A program made the position numbers and the translations under genes. The notes beneath the pieces were generated by a model, which saw only the letters and a list, made by a program, of their open reading frames with translations, was not told where the DNA came from and did no database searches. This document shows, in pieces, positions 28,040 to 36,813 of a stretch of 64,000 bases of DNA (the first letter of the stretch is position 1; every line of letters begins with the position of its first letter). The stretch comes from Fodinicola acaciae (GTDB lineage: Bacteria > Actinomycetota > Actinomycetes > Mycobacteriales > HKI-0501): NCBI RefSeq assembly GCF_010993745.1, contig NZ_WOTN01000003.1, positions 1,054,001 through 1,118,000 of the forward strand, read 5' to 3'.

Positions 28040-28333
28040 ATGAGTTTTCTCGACAAGGCGCGAGACGCGGCGAAGGACTTGGCGGAGAAAGCGGCCCCGG
28101 TGGTGAACCAGGGCATCGACAAGGCCAAGGAAGCCGTCGACAAGGCCAAACCGCACGTGGCCGAGGCGGTCGACAAGGCCAAACCGGTGGTGGCCAAGGG
28201 CGTCGACAAGGCCAAGGAAGCCGTCGACAAGGCCAAACCGCATGTCGCGGAGGCGGTGGACAAGGCCAGGCCGAAGGTCGCCGAGGCGGTCGACAAGGCG
28301 AAGACGACCATCAACGATATGCGCAGGAAGTAG
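28040..28333 (+). CDS. Small 11-mer-repeat amphipathic helix protein (LEA-like)
   Basis: About 97 residues from ATG 28040, with GAAAGAGG upstream. Nearly all of it is made of 11-residue units of the type AVDKAKPHVAE. They are arranged as two 29-residue blocks (7+11+11) encoded by the 87-bp direct repeats 28112-28198 and 28199-28285. Lys and Glu/Asp at fixed positions with Val/Ala predict a long amphipathic helix, as in group 3 LEA proteins, perilipins and apolipoproteins. Likely roles are desiccation or membrane protection or lipid-surface binding. It is a single gene between alkA and rmuC. Confidence 0.75.
   Translation: MSFLDKARDAAKDLAEKAAPVVNQGIDKAKEAVDKAKPHVAEAVDKAKPVVAKGVDKAKEAVDKAKPHVAEAVDKARPKVAEAVDKAKTTINDMRRK
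28112..28285 (+). repeat. Tandem 87-bp coding repeat
   Basis: Two adjacent 87-bp units, 28112-28198 and 28199-28285. The first about 50 bases are nearly identical; the rest is diverged mainly at third positions, so selection acts on the protein repeat. Confidence 0.85.
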
Positions 28334-28398
28334 CGTTTCGCGGCGACACGCCAGCGGAGGTCGTCGATTCTGTCGGTCCCCCGGTTCAGGATCGAGGC

Positions 28399-29847
28399 AT
28401 GGACATTGTCGCCGCAGTCGTCGTCGGTCTGCTTCTCGGCGCTCTCGCCGGTGTGGTGATCGGCATGCTCGCCGGCCGCTCGCGCGCGGCCGCCGTGTTC
28501 GCCGAGCGTGACGCGGCGCGCGCCGAGCTGGAAGGCGTGCGCGCGCAGGTCGAGTCGGTGCGTACGGCCGGCGAGCGGACCACGCAGGCCGCCGAGCAGC
28601 GCGCTGGCGCGGCCGAGCACCGCGCCAGCGTCGCCGAGCAGCGGTCGGCCGCCGCGCACGCGCAGGCCGCCGCGCTGCAGACCGCGCTGGACCACGAGCG
28701 CGCGAGCGCGGCCGACGTGGAGCGGCGGCTGCGTGAGGCGTTCGGGTCGCTGGCCGCCGACGCGCTGCGGTCCAACAACGACAGCTTCATCCGGCTGGCC
28801 AGCGAGCGGTTCAGCCAGGCCACCACGGCGGCCAAAGGCGACCTCGCGCAGCGCGAGCAGGCCATCAAGGCGCTGGTCGACCCGCTGGCCGAGCAGCTCA
28901 AGCGGCTGGACGAGCGGGCCCGGCAGCTGGAGAAGGAGCGTACGACCGAATACGCCGGCCTCAAGACGCATGTCGCGGAGATGATCCGCACCAGCGAGGG
29001 CGTGCGGCGGGAGACCGCCCAGCTGGTGTCCGCGCTGCGAGCGCCGCAGATCCGCGGCCGGTGGGGTGAGATGCAGCTGCGCCGGATCGTCGAGGCCGCC
29101 GGGATGGTGGAGCACTGCGACTTCTCCGAGCAGCACACGGTGAAGACCGCCGACGGCGTGCAGCGGCCGGACGTGGTGATCCAGCTGGCCGGCGGCAAGT
29201 CGGTGGTGATCGACGCCAAGGTGCCATACGAGTCGTTCCTGGCCGCGCAGACCGGCGACACCGAGGCCAGGCAGGCCAAGCTGGTCGCGCACGCCAAGGC
29301 GGTGCGCGACCACGTGAAGAAGCTGGCCGACAAGGCTTACTGGGACTCCTTCGACGACAGTCCCGAGTTCGTGGTGATGTTCATGCCCGGCGAGACGCTG
29401 CTGGCCAGCGCCTGGGAGGCCGATCCGGGGCTGGTGGAGTTCGCGACCGAGAACCACGTGGTCATCGCGACGCCGACCACGCTGATCGCGCTGCTGCGCA
29501 CGATCGCGTACGCCTGGAAGCAGGACGCGCTGACGAAGAACGCGCGCCAGGTGCAGTCGCTGGCCAAGGAGCTGTATTCCCGGCTGGCCACCATGGGCGG
29601 TCACGTGGAGCGGCTCGGCAACGCGCTGGACGGCGCGGTGAAGGCGTACAACCAGAGCGTCGGCTCGCTGGAGGGTCGTGTGCTGGTGTCGGCGCGGCGG
29701 CTGGCCGAGCTGAAGGTCAGTGACGACCACCTGCCGGAGCCGACGCAGATCGACCGCACGCCGCGCGCGGTGTCGGCGCCGGAGCTGGTCGCCTCCGCCA
29801 GCGAGCAGCTGCTCGCCTTCGAGGATCTCGACCACCGCGTCTCGTAG
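28399..29847 (+). CDS. rmuC: DNA recombination protein RmuC
   Basis: A 482-residue protein: a TM helix at about 3-28, a long coiled coil rich in Ala, Glu and Arg to about 210, then the RmuC domain with APQIRGRWGEMQLRRIVEAAGM, VVIDAKVPYESF and PTTLIALLRTIAYAW. The acidic and Lys residues of VVIDAKVP fit its PD-(D/E)XK-like core. RmuC limits inversions and other rearrangements between repeats and has been linked to stalled replication or DNA-protein adduct processing. It is tightly packed between the repeat protein and the MFS gene. Confidence 0.96.
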   Translation: MDIVAAVVVGLLLGALAGVVIGMLAGRSRAAAVFAERDAARAELEGVRAQVESVRTAGERTTQAAEQRAGAAEHRASVAEQRSAAAHAQAAALQTALDHERASAADVERRLREAFGSLAADALRSNNDSFIRLASERFSQATTAAKGDLAQREQAIKALVDPLAEQLKRLDERARQLEKERTTEYAGLKTHVAEMIRTSEGVRRETAQLVSALRAPQIRGRWGEMQLRRIVEAAGMVEHCDFSEQHTVKTADGVQRPDVVIQLAGGKSVVIDAKVPYESFLAAQTGDTEARQAKLVAHAKAVRDHVKKLADKAYWDSFDDSPEFVVMFMPGETLLASAWEADPGLVEFATENHVVIATPTTLIALLRTIAYAWKQDALTKNARQVQSLAKELYSRLATMGGHVERLGNALDGAVKAYNQSVGSLEGRVLVSARRLAELKVSDDHLPEPTQIDRTPRAVSAPELVASASEQLLAFEDLDHRVS

Positions 29848-29990
29848 GCGCTCATTGGCCGCGGCGGATGTGCGGGCCGAAACTGTCGCCGCGCGATGTC
29901 AGTGTGGATTCGGGGGGCCAAAATTCGGACCGCGGTGAGGTGAGCCACTTTTCGGCGAGGTCCGAACTGTCCGGCTCGTACGGTGGCGTC

Positions 29991-31187
29991 ATGGCCGTCG
30001 AAGAGTGCTCCAGCGCGACGAAAAACCAGGCTGGCACGCTCGTCCTGCTGGTCGCCGGCCTCACCGCCGCCTCGGCGGCGGTCAACGGCCTCGGCCGGTT
30101 CGCGTACGCACTGGTGCTGCCGGCGATGCGCGCCGATCTGCACTGGTCGTACGCGACCGCCGGCCTGCTCAACACCGTCAACGCGCTCGGCTATCTGGCT
30201 GGTGCGCTGCTCGCCGCACCGGTCGCGGCGCGGCTCGGCCAGCGCCGAGCGCTGCTCATCGCGCTGGTCGTGAGCGCCGTCGCCGTGCTCGCCGCGGCCG
30301 CGACCAACTTGGTGCCCGTCCTGCTCGTTCTGCGCCTGACCAGCGGCATCGCCGGTGCGGTCGCGTTCATCGCCGGCGGTGCGCTGACCGCGGCGATCAC
30401 CGCCGACCTGCCACCACGGCGCGCGGCGCTCTGCCTCGGCCTCTACTTCACCGGACCAGGCATCGGCATCGCGGTGTCCGGCGTGGCGGTGCCGCCGGTG
30501 GTCAGCGCGTACGGCTGGCAGCTGGCCTGGGTCATGCTCGGCGTGCTGTGCCTGGCCGGCCTGGTGCTCACCGTGCTGGCCGCGCGCCAGCTGCCGGCCG
30601 CCGTCGCCAGCAACCGCGCGCGCGGCCGGATGCCGTTCCGGCCGCTGGTGTCGCTGCTGGTGGCCTACGGCATTTACGGCGCCGGCTACACCGCATACAT
30701 GACCTTCGTGATCGCCTTCATCACCGCGGCTGGCGCGCGACCGCCGACGATCACGGCGTTTTGGCTGGTCCTCGGCCTGTGCGGGGTCGGCCTGAGCGTG
30801 GCCGCCAGTCCGCTGCTCGGCCGGCTGCGTGGGCGATACGCTGCGGCCCTGACGCTCGGCTTCACGACGATCGGTGCCGCCTTGCTCGTCGTCGTGCCGG
30901 GTCCGCTGGCGTGGTTCGCCTCGGCGGTGCTCTTCGGCGGCGCGTTCCTCAGCGTGGTCACCGCGGTCACCGGTTGCGCTCAGCTGGTCCTGCCGCCGAG
31001 CCACTGGGGAAGGGCGATCGCCGGCCTGACGATCGCCTTCGCGTTCGGCCAGTGCTGCGGTCCGCTGCTGGCCGGCCTGCTCTCCGACCGGGCTGGCGGC
31101 GTACCGGCCGGACTCGCGATCGGCGCCGTCCTGCTGGCGGTGAGTACGGTGGCCGCGCTCACTCACCGCACCGCTACGTACGAGTGA
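29991..31187 (+). CDS. MFS transporter (YbfB/YjiJ-like)
   Basis: About 398 residues from ATG 29991; an upstream ORF extension has no hydrophobic or family character. Twelve hydrophobic segments are visible. RFAYALVLPAMRADLHWSYA near the start is diagnostic of the YbfB/YjiJ branch. The cytoplasmic loop RLGQRRALL is the MFS motif A remnant. A long loop with RARGRMPFRP separates the two halves. The substrate is unknown; relatives are drug- or metabolite-type exporters. The 3' end overlaps the convergent TPR protein gene by 14 bp. Confidence 0.9.
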   Translation: MAVEECSSATKNQAGTLVLLVAGLTAASAAVNGLGRFAYALVLPAMRADLHWSYATAGLLNTVNALGYLAGALLAAPVAARLGQRRALLIALVVSAVAVLAAAATNLVPVLLVLRLTSGIAGAVAFIAGGALTAAITADLPPRRAALCLGLYFTGPGIGIAVSGVAVPPVVSAYGWQLAWVMLGVLCLAGLVLTVLAARQLPAAVASNRARGRMPFRPLVSLLVAYGIYGAGYTAYMTFVIAFITAAGARPPTITAFWLVLGLCGVGLSVAASPLLGRLRGRYAAALTLGFTTIGAALLVVVPGPLAWFASAVLFGGAFLSVVTAVTGCAQLVLPPSHWGRAIAGLTIAFAFGQCCGPLLAGLLSDRAGGVPAGLAIGAVLLAVSTVAALTHRTATYE

Positions 31188-32568
31188 TCATCGGTCGGAA
31201 GGCGTCCTCGATGTCGGAGGCCGACGGCGTGACGAACAGCTGCAGGTCGGCGGTGTGCAGGCGATCCGGACAGCTCGATCCGCCGATCTGCACCTTGGTG
31301 TTGACGACCAGGTTGCCGGTGCGCAGCTCGTACGCCTTGATCGGCACCGACACGCGGTAGAACGTCACGTACGAGCCGGCTCCGGTGGTCAGGTCGCGAT
31401 ACGGACAGGTCCGCACGGCCGAGCCGAACTCCGCCTCGCCGGCGCACGCCACCAGCGTCGCGTTGGCGGCGTCGGTGGTCCGCCAGCCGGCCGGCAGGTG
31501 CTGGGTGTAGGTGTCGTCGCCGAGGAAGACCGTGCGGTTGTAACCCTTCCTGTACGGCGGTGCGCCGCTGTACGCCGCCGGATAGTCGCAATAGCCGGTG
31601 CCGCTGGTGTCCGCGATGAGGCCGCGTACGTCCGCCAGCTCGATCGCCAGAGTGGCCCGCCGTACGCCGTCCTGCGCCTTGGCGAGGAACGGACTGGACG
31701 GATACTGGTCGATCACCTGCTGATAGCGGCCGCGCGCCGACGCGAAGGCCGAGGCGGCGAGCAGGATGTCGCCGCAGCCGGCGAGCGCGGCCGGCGCGGC
31801 TCGGCGGGCGACCGGAGTCGAGCGGTCGAGCATGTCGTGGCTCTCGAACCGCTGGCCGAGCCAGTCGGTGATCGCGGCGGTGACGCACGGGGACTTGGCC
31901 GGAATGCCGCGCAGGAACGGGTCGAGCACGACCTGCACCATCCGCTCGTGTCCCGGTGCCTTGCTGAGAATCCTTTCCATGCCGCGATAAGCCGACTCCA
32001 GGTCGGCGGTGTCGCCGCTGCTCAGCGCCGACGCGAGCTGCCGGCGCGCCTCCTGCAGCCGCCAGCAGATCCGCGCCGTGTTGTCGTCGGCGGCCATCAG
32101 CGGCGCGTCGGCGACCCGGTGGCCGAGCCAGATCCGGCCGTCGATCTTCAGGGCCTGCGCGCAGTCGCCATGCCGGCGAGCGTCGGAGAAGCCCCAGTTG
32201 ATGACGAAGGCGTCGGCGCGAAGCACCACGACGCACAACAACAACGGCACCGTGACCGAGGCGGCGACCAGCCGGTGGAAACGCGAGGCGACCAGGTGCG
32301 TGTAGCCGCCGGCCAACAACCATCCGTGTGCGATCAGAGCCAGCCACCAGAGGATGACGAGCGCCTCGAACCAGACGTACGGCAACACCGTCGCCATCAG
32401 GATGACCAGCAGTCCGCTGGCCAGCGTCGTACCGAGCGCCAGCCACAGCCGGCCGAGCATCAGATAGCCGGCTCCGAGCATCGAGGCGTTGCCGAGCGCG
32501 ACGGCCAGCGCGTCGCGTGACCGGTCCACCGGCGGGATGTCCGGAGCAGCCATCGTCTGGCGGTCCAT
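31174..32568 (-). CDS. Membrane protein with a C-terminal soluble repeat domain
   Basis: A 464-residue protein from ATG 32568. At least three membrane segments occupy about 25-130. The extracytoplasmic or cytosolic remainder includes a short TPR-like part (ASAFASARGRYQQVIDQYPSSPFLAKAQDGV) preceding a Cys-containing beta-rich C-terminus with YCDYPAAYSG and TCPYRDL. It is not recognised as a known family. The interval upstream is a hairpin-rich region that likely contains its promoter. Confidence 0.7.
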   Translation of the reverse strand: MDRQTMAAPDIPPVDRSRDALAVALGNASMLGAGYLMLGRLWLALGTTLASGLLVILMATVLPYVWFEALVILWWLALIAHGWLLAGGYTHLVASRFHRLVAASVTVPLLLCVVVLRADAFVINWGFSDARRHGDCAQALKIDGRIWLGHRVADAPLMAADDNTARICWRLQEARRQLASALSSGDTADLESAYRGMERILSKAPGHERMVQVVLDPFLRGIPAKSPCVTAAITDWLGQRFESHDMLDRSTPVARRAAPAALAGCGDILLAASAFASARGRYQQVIDQYPSSPFLAKAQDGVRRATLAIELADVRGLIADTSGTGYCDYPAAYSGAPPYRKGYNRTVFLGDDTYTQHLPAGWRTTDAANATLVACAGEAEFGSAVRTCPYRDLTTGAGSYVTFYRVSVPIKAYELRTGNLVVNTKVQIGGSSCPDRLHTADLQLFVTPSASDIEDAFRPMITRT

Positions 32569-32652
32569 CGTGATGCCTTCCTCGCGGAGCGTACGGAGGC
32601 CGCCATTGTTGGCCGCCCGCTCCGGGAGGGGTCCCCTCCGTGCAGCTTCCTG

Positions 32653-32689
32653 TCAGACGACGCAATCGGATCCCGATTGCGTCGTCTGA
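32653..32689. repeat. Perfect 16-bp-arm hairpin
   Basis: Arms 32653-32668 and 32674-32689 pair perfectly around the loop GATCC. The core GACGCAATCGG is shared with the hairpin at 32867-32901. It lies upstream of the minus-strand membrane gene and downstream in the direction of ispH transcription. Confidence 0.85.
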
Positions 32690-32747
32690 TGACCGCTGAC
32701 CTGCGGTTTTGTCATAATGACTGCCATTCGGACACCGGCTTTCACCC

Positions 32748-32807
32748 CCGAATGCGACCTTCTTGACCGTACGGATCGATTCAGAAGGTCAACAAGGTGA
32801 CAATCGG
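32748..32807 (-). repeat. 60-bp interspersed palindromic repeat, copy 1
   Basis: Read on the minus strand, this segment aligns without gaps to 60240-60299, with about 50 of 60 bases identical and the first 21 all identical. Both copies contain an imperfect dyad of the type ACCTTnTTGacC / GGtcAAnAAGGT. Confidence 0.8.
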
Positions 32808-32834
32808 TCACCGAGGCCGGTGTCCGATTGTCAC
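32797..32834. repeat. Two-part hairpin overlapping repeat copy 1
   Basis: Outer arms 32797-32807 and 32824-32834 (11 bp) and inner arms 32809-32813 and 32818-32822 (5 bp) around AGGC. The outer left arm is the end of the 60-bp repeat. Confidence 0.8.
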
Positions 32835-32866
32835 CGGCCGAGGGAAAACCGCAGGTCAGCACGGGT

Positions 32867-32901
32867 CCGATGACGCAATCGGATTCCGATTACGTCATCG
32901 G
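32867..32901. repeat. 16-bp-arm hairpin near the ispH end, partner of 32653-32689
   Basis: Arms 32867-32882 and 32886-32901 pair with one mismatch around ATT. It shares the core GACGCAATCGG with the hairpin at 32653 and is followed in inverted order by the same GCTGACCTGCGGTTTT segment. Placed about 60 bp beyond the ispH stop, it may act as its terminator, although no T-run follows. Confidence 0.7.
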
Positions 32902-32958
32902 CGGATTTTGGGCCCCCGGAAAATTAGTGTGGCGCGCGGGCCGACAGGTTTGGCGGGG

Positions 32959-33930
32959 TCAGGCCTGTGCGGCTCGTAGGTCGCGCTTGATCTGCTGCGG
33001 CAGCTGGAAGGTCAGCCGCTCGTCCGCGGTGGTGACCTCCTCGACCAGGTCGTAGCCGCGCCGCGCCAGCAGGTCGAGGACCTCGGCGACCAGGATCTCC
33101 GGTACGGAGGCGCCGCTGGTCAGGCCGACGGTCGTCACGCCGTCCAGCCACTCGTCGCGGATCTGGTGCGCGTAGTCGATCAGCCGTGCGTCGTCGGCGC
33201 CCGCGTCCTTGGCCACCTCGACCAGGCGGACAGAGTTGGAGGAGTTGGTCGAGCCGACGACGAGTACGAGCTCGCAGTCCGGCGCCAGCTGCTTCACCGC
33301 GACCTGCCGGTTCTGGGTGGCATAGCAGATGTCGTCGGACGGCGGTGCCTGCAGGTTGGGGAAGCGCTGCTTGAGCCGGTCGACGGTCTCCATCGTCTCG
33401 TCCACCGACAGCGTGGTCTGGGACAGCCAGACGACCTTGTTCTCGTCCGTGACCTGCACACCGGCGACGCCGGCCGGCCCGTCGACCAGCTGCGTCGCCT
33501 CCGGCGCCTCGCCTGCGGTGCCTTCGACCTCCTCGTGGCCTTCGTGGCCGATCAGCAGGATCTGGTAGCCGTCGTCGGCGAACCGCTTGGCCTCCTTGTG
33601 CACCTTGGTGACCAGCGGGCAGGTCGCGTCGATGGTGGTCAGGTTGCGCGCCGCCGCCTCGGCGTGGACGGCCGGCGACACGCCGTGCGCGGAGAAGACG
33701 ACCATGGCGCCCTCGGGCACCTCGGACGTCTCGTCGACGAAGATCGCGCCGCGCTTCTCCAGCGTCTCGACGACGTGCTTGTTGTGCACGATCTGCTTGC
33801 GTACGTACACCGGCGGGCCATACAGCTCCAGCGCCTTCTCCACCGTCACCACGGCCCGGTCGACGCCGGCGCAGTAGCCGCGGGGCTTGGCGAGCAGGAC
33901 ACGCTTCCTCGGCGAAGACATGGCCTCCAT
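32959..33930 (-). CDS. ispH: 4-hydroxy-3-methylbut-2-enyl diphosphate reductase (IspH)
   Basis: About 323 residues from ATG 33930, with AGCAGGA upstream; 33921 is an alternative ATG. The three iron-sulphur cysteines are in [24 protein letters not shown] and [11 protein letters not shown]; the Glu/His residues of the active site include QIVHNKHV and SAHGVSP. The C-terminus contains GSTNSSNS and LTSGASVPE. The enzyme carries out the last step of the MEP pathway, making IPP and DMAPP. It is divergent from xseA with only 33 bp between starts, a conserved arrangement in actinomycetes. Confidence 0.97.
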   Translation of the reverse strand: MEAMSSPRKRVLLAKPRGYCAGVDRAVVTVEKALELYGPPVYVRKQIVHNKHVVETLEKRGAIFVDETSEVPEGAMVVFSAHGVSPAVHAEAAARNLTTIDATCPLVTKVHKEAKRFADDGYQILLIGHEGHEEVEGTAGEAPEATQLVDGPAGVAGVQVTDENKVVWLSQTTLSVDETMETVDRLKQRFPNLQAPPSDDICYATQNRQVAVKQLAPDCELVLVVGSTNSSNSVRLVEVAKDAGADDARLIDYAHQIRDEWLDGVTTVGLTSGASVPEILVAEVLDLLARRGYDLVEEVTTADERLTFQLPQQIKRDLRAAQA

Positions 33931-33963
33931 CGTAGGTCCTGCTCTGGCCATAGGCTGGGGGAC

Positions 33964-35181
33964 GTGAGTGATGGCACCCGCAGTACGCCGGACGAGCCGT
34001 GGCCGGTCCGGCTGGTCAGCGCCAAGATCGGCCAGTGGATCGGCCGGCTCGGCGACGTGTGGGTGGAGGGCCAGATCACCCAGCTGTCCCGCCGGCCGGG
34101 CGGCGGTGTCGTCTTCCTGACGCTGCGCGACGCGAGCGTCGACATGAGCCTGCCGGTGACCTGCAAGGTCTCGGTCGCCGACGCCTGTGAGACGCCGCTG
34201 GCCGAAGGCGTACGCGTCGTCGTACACGCGCGTCCGGACTTCTATCCGGCACGCGGCACGCTGTCGCTGCGCGCCGACGAGTTCCGCGCGGTCGGCATCG
34301 GCGAGCTGCTCGCGCGGATCGAGCGGCTCAAGCGGGCATTGGCCGCGGAAGGCTTGTTTGCCGCCGAGCTGAAGCGCCGGCTGCCGTTCCTGCCCAACCG
34401 CGTCGGCCTGGTGACCGGCCGCGCGTCCGCCGCCGAGCGAGACGTCGTCACCAACGCGCGCGCTCGGTGGCCGGCGGTCGAGCTGCGGATCGAGAACGTC
34501 GCCGTGCAAGGCGTGTCGGCGGTGCCGCAGATCATCGAGGCGGTGGAAGCGCTCGACGCCGATCCGCAGGTCGACGTGATCGTGCTGGCGCGCGGCGGCG
34601 GCAGCGTCGAGGACCTGCTGCCCTTCTCCGACGAGGCGCTGATCCGTACGGTCTTCCGCTGCCGCACGCCGGTGGTGTCGGCGATCGGCCACGAGCCGGA
34701 CAGCCCGCTGCTCGACCTGGTCGCCGACGTACGCTGCTCGACCCCGACCGACGCCGGCAAGCGGATCGTGCCGGACTGGTCGGAGGAACGCGACCGGATC
34801 GCGGTCGCCCGCGGCCGGCTGGACAGCGCGGTCAACAACCGGCTGGACGCCGAGCGGTCCTGGCTCGACGCCGTACGCTCACGGCCGGCGCTCGCGCGTC
34901 CTGAGGTGCTGCTCGACCAGCTGGCCGACCAGATCCGCGCGCTGACCGACCGCGCGGCCCGGGTGCTGGAGCACCGTACGGAGTCGGCCCGCACCGACAT
35001 CGAGCACCTGCGCGCGCGGGTCGTATCGCTCTCTCCCGCGGCGACGCTGGAGCGCGGATATGCGGTCGTACAACGGAAAGACGGTCACGTCGTCCGCCAA
35101 CCGTCCGATGTGGACAGTGGTGACACGGTACGGCTGCGGCTGGCCGACGGTGAGCTGACCGCCACGGTGGAGCCGGGATGA
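33964..35181 (+). CDS. xseA: Exodeoxyribonuclease VII large subunit
   Basis: A 405-residue protein from GTG 33964; the N-terminal OB-fold ([16 protein letters not shown]) begins soon after. A core with [36 protein letters not shown] and [11 protein letters not shown] identifies XseA, followed by the helical region and a short C-terminal domain ([13 protein letters not shown]). With XseB it degrades single-stranded DNA to oligonucleotides. Its stop overlaps the next gene by ATGA. The small subunit gene is displaced 1.4 kb downstream by two exported-protein genes. Confidence 0.97.
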   Translation: MSDGTRSTPDEPWPVRLVSAKIGQWIGRLGDVWVEGQITQLSRRPGGGVVFLTLRDASVDMSLPVTCKVSVADACETPLAEGVRVVVHARPDFYPARGTLSLRADEFRAVGIGELLARIERLKRALAAEGLFAAELKRRLPFLPNRVGLVTGRASAAERDVVTNARARWPAVELRIENVAVQGVSAVPQIIEAVEALDADPQVDVIVLARGGGSVEDLLPFSDEALIRTVFRCRTPVVSAIGHEPDSPLLDLVADVRCSTPTDAGKRIVPDWSEERDRIAVARGRLDSAVNNRLDAERSWLDAVRSRPALARPEVLLDQLADQIRALTDRAARVLEHRTESARTDIEHLRARVVSLSPAATLERGYAVVQRKDGHVVRQPSDVDSGDTVRLRLADGELTATVEPG

Positions 35182-35831
35182 GCTTCCGGCCGGAGGACTA
35201 CCGGCCGCCGGACATCGCACCCGCCCCACCGCGCCGGCACTGGAAAATCCCCGGCTGGCTGGTCGCGCTCGCCTGTGTCGCCGCGCTCGCGGTGCTGGCG
35301 GTGGCCGGCGTACGACTGCTGCTGCATTCCACCCCGGCCAGCAACGACCGGTTCCAGACTTTCCCCACCGAGCCGCGAAAACTCGTCAGCGCCGACTCGC
35401 TCGCGATCGTCATCCCGGACGCGAGCGAGCCCTACTGTGACGCCGTCCACGACCTGGTCGTGCAGAAATGGCGGCTGTGCATCTGGCAGAGCGGCACCGG
35501 CACGGGCATCCGTCAGCTGACCGCGACCGTCCGCTTTTTCCCCACCAGCGCCCAGAAAGTCAGCGGTGCCGCGGCGGCGCTGGCGGACCTGGCACGACTG
35601 CGTACGACATTGTCCGACGTCACCGACATCCCCAAACTCGGCGATCGCGCCTTCAGCGGTTTCGACCGTACGGCCGACAAAGTCGTGACCGCGGTGGCGA
35701 TCTCCAACGTGACCGTGCAGGCGACCTACACCGAGCGGCTGTCGGTCGCCGCCACCGCCGACATCGCGCCGGCGGGCTGGCGGTCGGCCAGCGACCGGGT
35801 CGCGCGGGAAATGGTCCGCCGGCTGCGTTGA
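35178..35831 (+). CDS. Exported single-TM protein, paralogue A
   Basis: A 217-residue protein, ATG overlapping the xseA stop. A Pro-rich cytosolic start is followed by one membrane segment at about 25-50. The roughly 165-residue extracytoplasmic domain has two cysteines (PYCDAV and LCIWQ), a beta-rich segment TATVRFFPTSAQ and a helix with RLRTTLSDV. It is clearly related to the following gene by the shared C-[I/V]-W, FFPT/VFPT and GD motifs. Function unknown. The operon position between xseA and xseB suggests a structural rather than functional link. Confidence 0.75.
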   Translation: MSFRPEDYRPPDIAPAPPRRHWKIPGWLVALACVAALAVLAVAGVRLLLHSTPASNDRFQTFPTEPRKLVSADSLAIVIPDASEPYCDAVHDLVVQKWRLCIWQSGTGTGIRQLTATVRFFPTSAQKVSGAAAALADLARLRTTLSDVTDIPKLGDRAFSGFDRTADKVVTAVAISNVTVQATYTERLSVAATADIAPAGWRSASDRVAREMVRRLR

Positions 35832-35902
35832 CCGATCAGCCGATGGCGCCGGTTCTCCTGGTCGGGCACGCTCCGGCATGCGGTTGGAGAAACGGGGAGC
35901 AC

Positions 35903-36580
35903 ATGAACGACACACCGCCGCCGGTGCCACGGCCCGGCGACTTTCAGCTCGCGCCACCGCCGCCGGAGGCACCGCCGAAGCCGCGCCGTAAGGGCCTGTG
36001 GATCGGCATCGGACTCGGCGGCCTGTTGATCGTGTTGTGCCTGGTCGCCGGCGTCGTGCTCGTCGGCACCGGCCTCTACATGGGCGTCCGCGGCACACCG
36101 GACCGATATCACGACGCGATGCGTCCTGACCAGGTGATGCCGGCCGACGCGGCCAAGGTGGGCGCCTCCGGCGGCACCGCCGAGGTGAGCTGCCGAGAGG
36201 ACCAGCGACCGAAGGCCTACCAGCACGAGTGCGTCTGGGATGGCGCGTCGCTGGACAGCGGCCAGACGTCGAGCCTTTGGGTGATCATCACCGTTTTTCC
36301 CACGGAGAAACAGGAAATGGTCTCCGGGACGGTGGCGGCGGCGGCCGCGGTGGCGGTTACCAGAAAGGCGCTGAAAGACGTGAGGACGCTGACCGGCGTC
36401 GGCGATCTGGCGTACGTGGGATGGTGCGTGAGCCCCTGGGAGGCTCGCGTCGTCTTCGTGAAAGGCAACGCCGCCGTCGTCGTCGACTATGGCCTCGACC
36501 CCGCGCTGGACGGTTCCAAGCCGGCCGACTGGTCGGCCAACGCCGTGACGGTCGCGCGGCGACTCGCCGCGGTGATGTGA
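35903..36580 (+). CDS. Exported single-TM protein, paralogue B
   Basis: A 225-residue protein from ATG 35903 with GGGGAG upstream. It has a Pro-rich N-terminus, a basic KPRRKG stop, and a membrane segment at about 32-58. The extracytoplasmic domain contains SCRED, HECVWD and VGWCVSP cysteines. It shares domain order and several motifs with the preceding 217-residue protein, so the two arose by tandem duplication. No catalytic motif is visible; a cell-envelope sensor or ligand-binding role is possible. Confidence 0.75.
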   Translation: MNDTPPPVPRPGDFQLAPPPPEAPPKPRRKGLWIGIGLGGLLIVLCLVAGVVLVGTGLYMGVRGTPDRYHDAMRPDQVMPADAAKVGASGGTAEVSCREDQRPKAYQHECVWDGASLDSGQTSSLWVIITVFPTEKQEMVSGTVAAAAAVAVTRKALKDVRTLTGVGDLAYVGWCVSPWEARVVFVKGNAAVVVDYGLDPALDGSKPADWSANAVTVARRLAAVM

Positions 36581-36597
36581 GCCGTACGATCGGACCT

Positions 36598-36813
36598 GTG
36601 GCTGAACCCAACGCCGACATCGCCGAGCTGTCCTACGAGCAGGCTCGCGCCGAGCTCGCGCAGGTCGTACAGAAGCTGGAGACCGGCGGCGTGCCGCTGG
36701 AGGAGTCGCTGGCGCTGTGGGAACGCGGCGAGGCACTGGCCGACGCCTGCCAGTCGTGGCTCGACGGCGCACGCAAGAAACTCGACGCGGCGCGAGCCGC
36801 GCGCAACGCCTAA
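36598..36813 (+). CDS. xseB: Exodeoxyribonuclease VII small subunit
   Basis: A 71-residue protein from GTG 36598 with the XseB pattern: SYEQARAELAQVVQKLETGGVPLEESLALWERGE. It forms two helices that bind the XseA C-terminal region. It follows paralogue B by 17 bp and overlaps the convergent DUF4245 gene by 4 bp. Confidence 0.96.
   Translation: MAEPNADIAELSYEQARAELAQVVQKLETGGVPLEESLALWERGEALADACQSWLDGARKKLDAARAARNA

Larger units (their letters stand above)
32569..32958. other. Hairpin-rich intergenic region
   Basis: This 390-bp interval between the start of the membrane protein gene and the 3' end of ispH contains four inverted repeats: 32653-32689, 32748-32807, 32797-32834 and 32867-32901. 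In addition, GCTGACCTGCGGTTTT at about 32695-32710 returns inverted at about 32843-32859. No gene is present. The array is described in the separate entries and findings. Confidence 0.75.

Noticed and set aside
31255-32520. Plus-strand frame opposite the membrane/TPR protein
   Set aside because: Its product is Arg/Gly/Val-rich with no domain, whereas the minus frame has clear membrane segments and start context.
36229-36597. Upstream extension of the xseB frame
   Set aside because: Overlaps paralogue B out of frame; XseB homology begins at GTG 36598.
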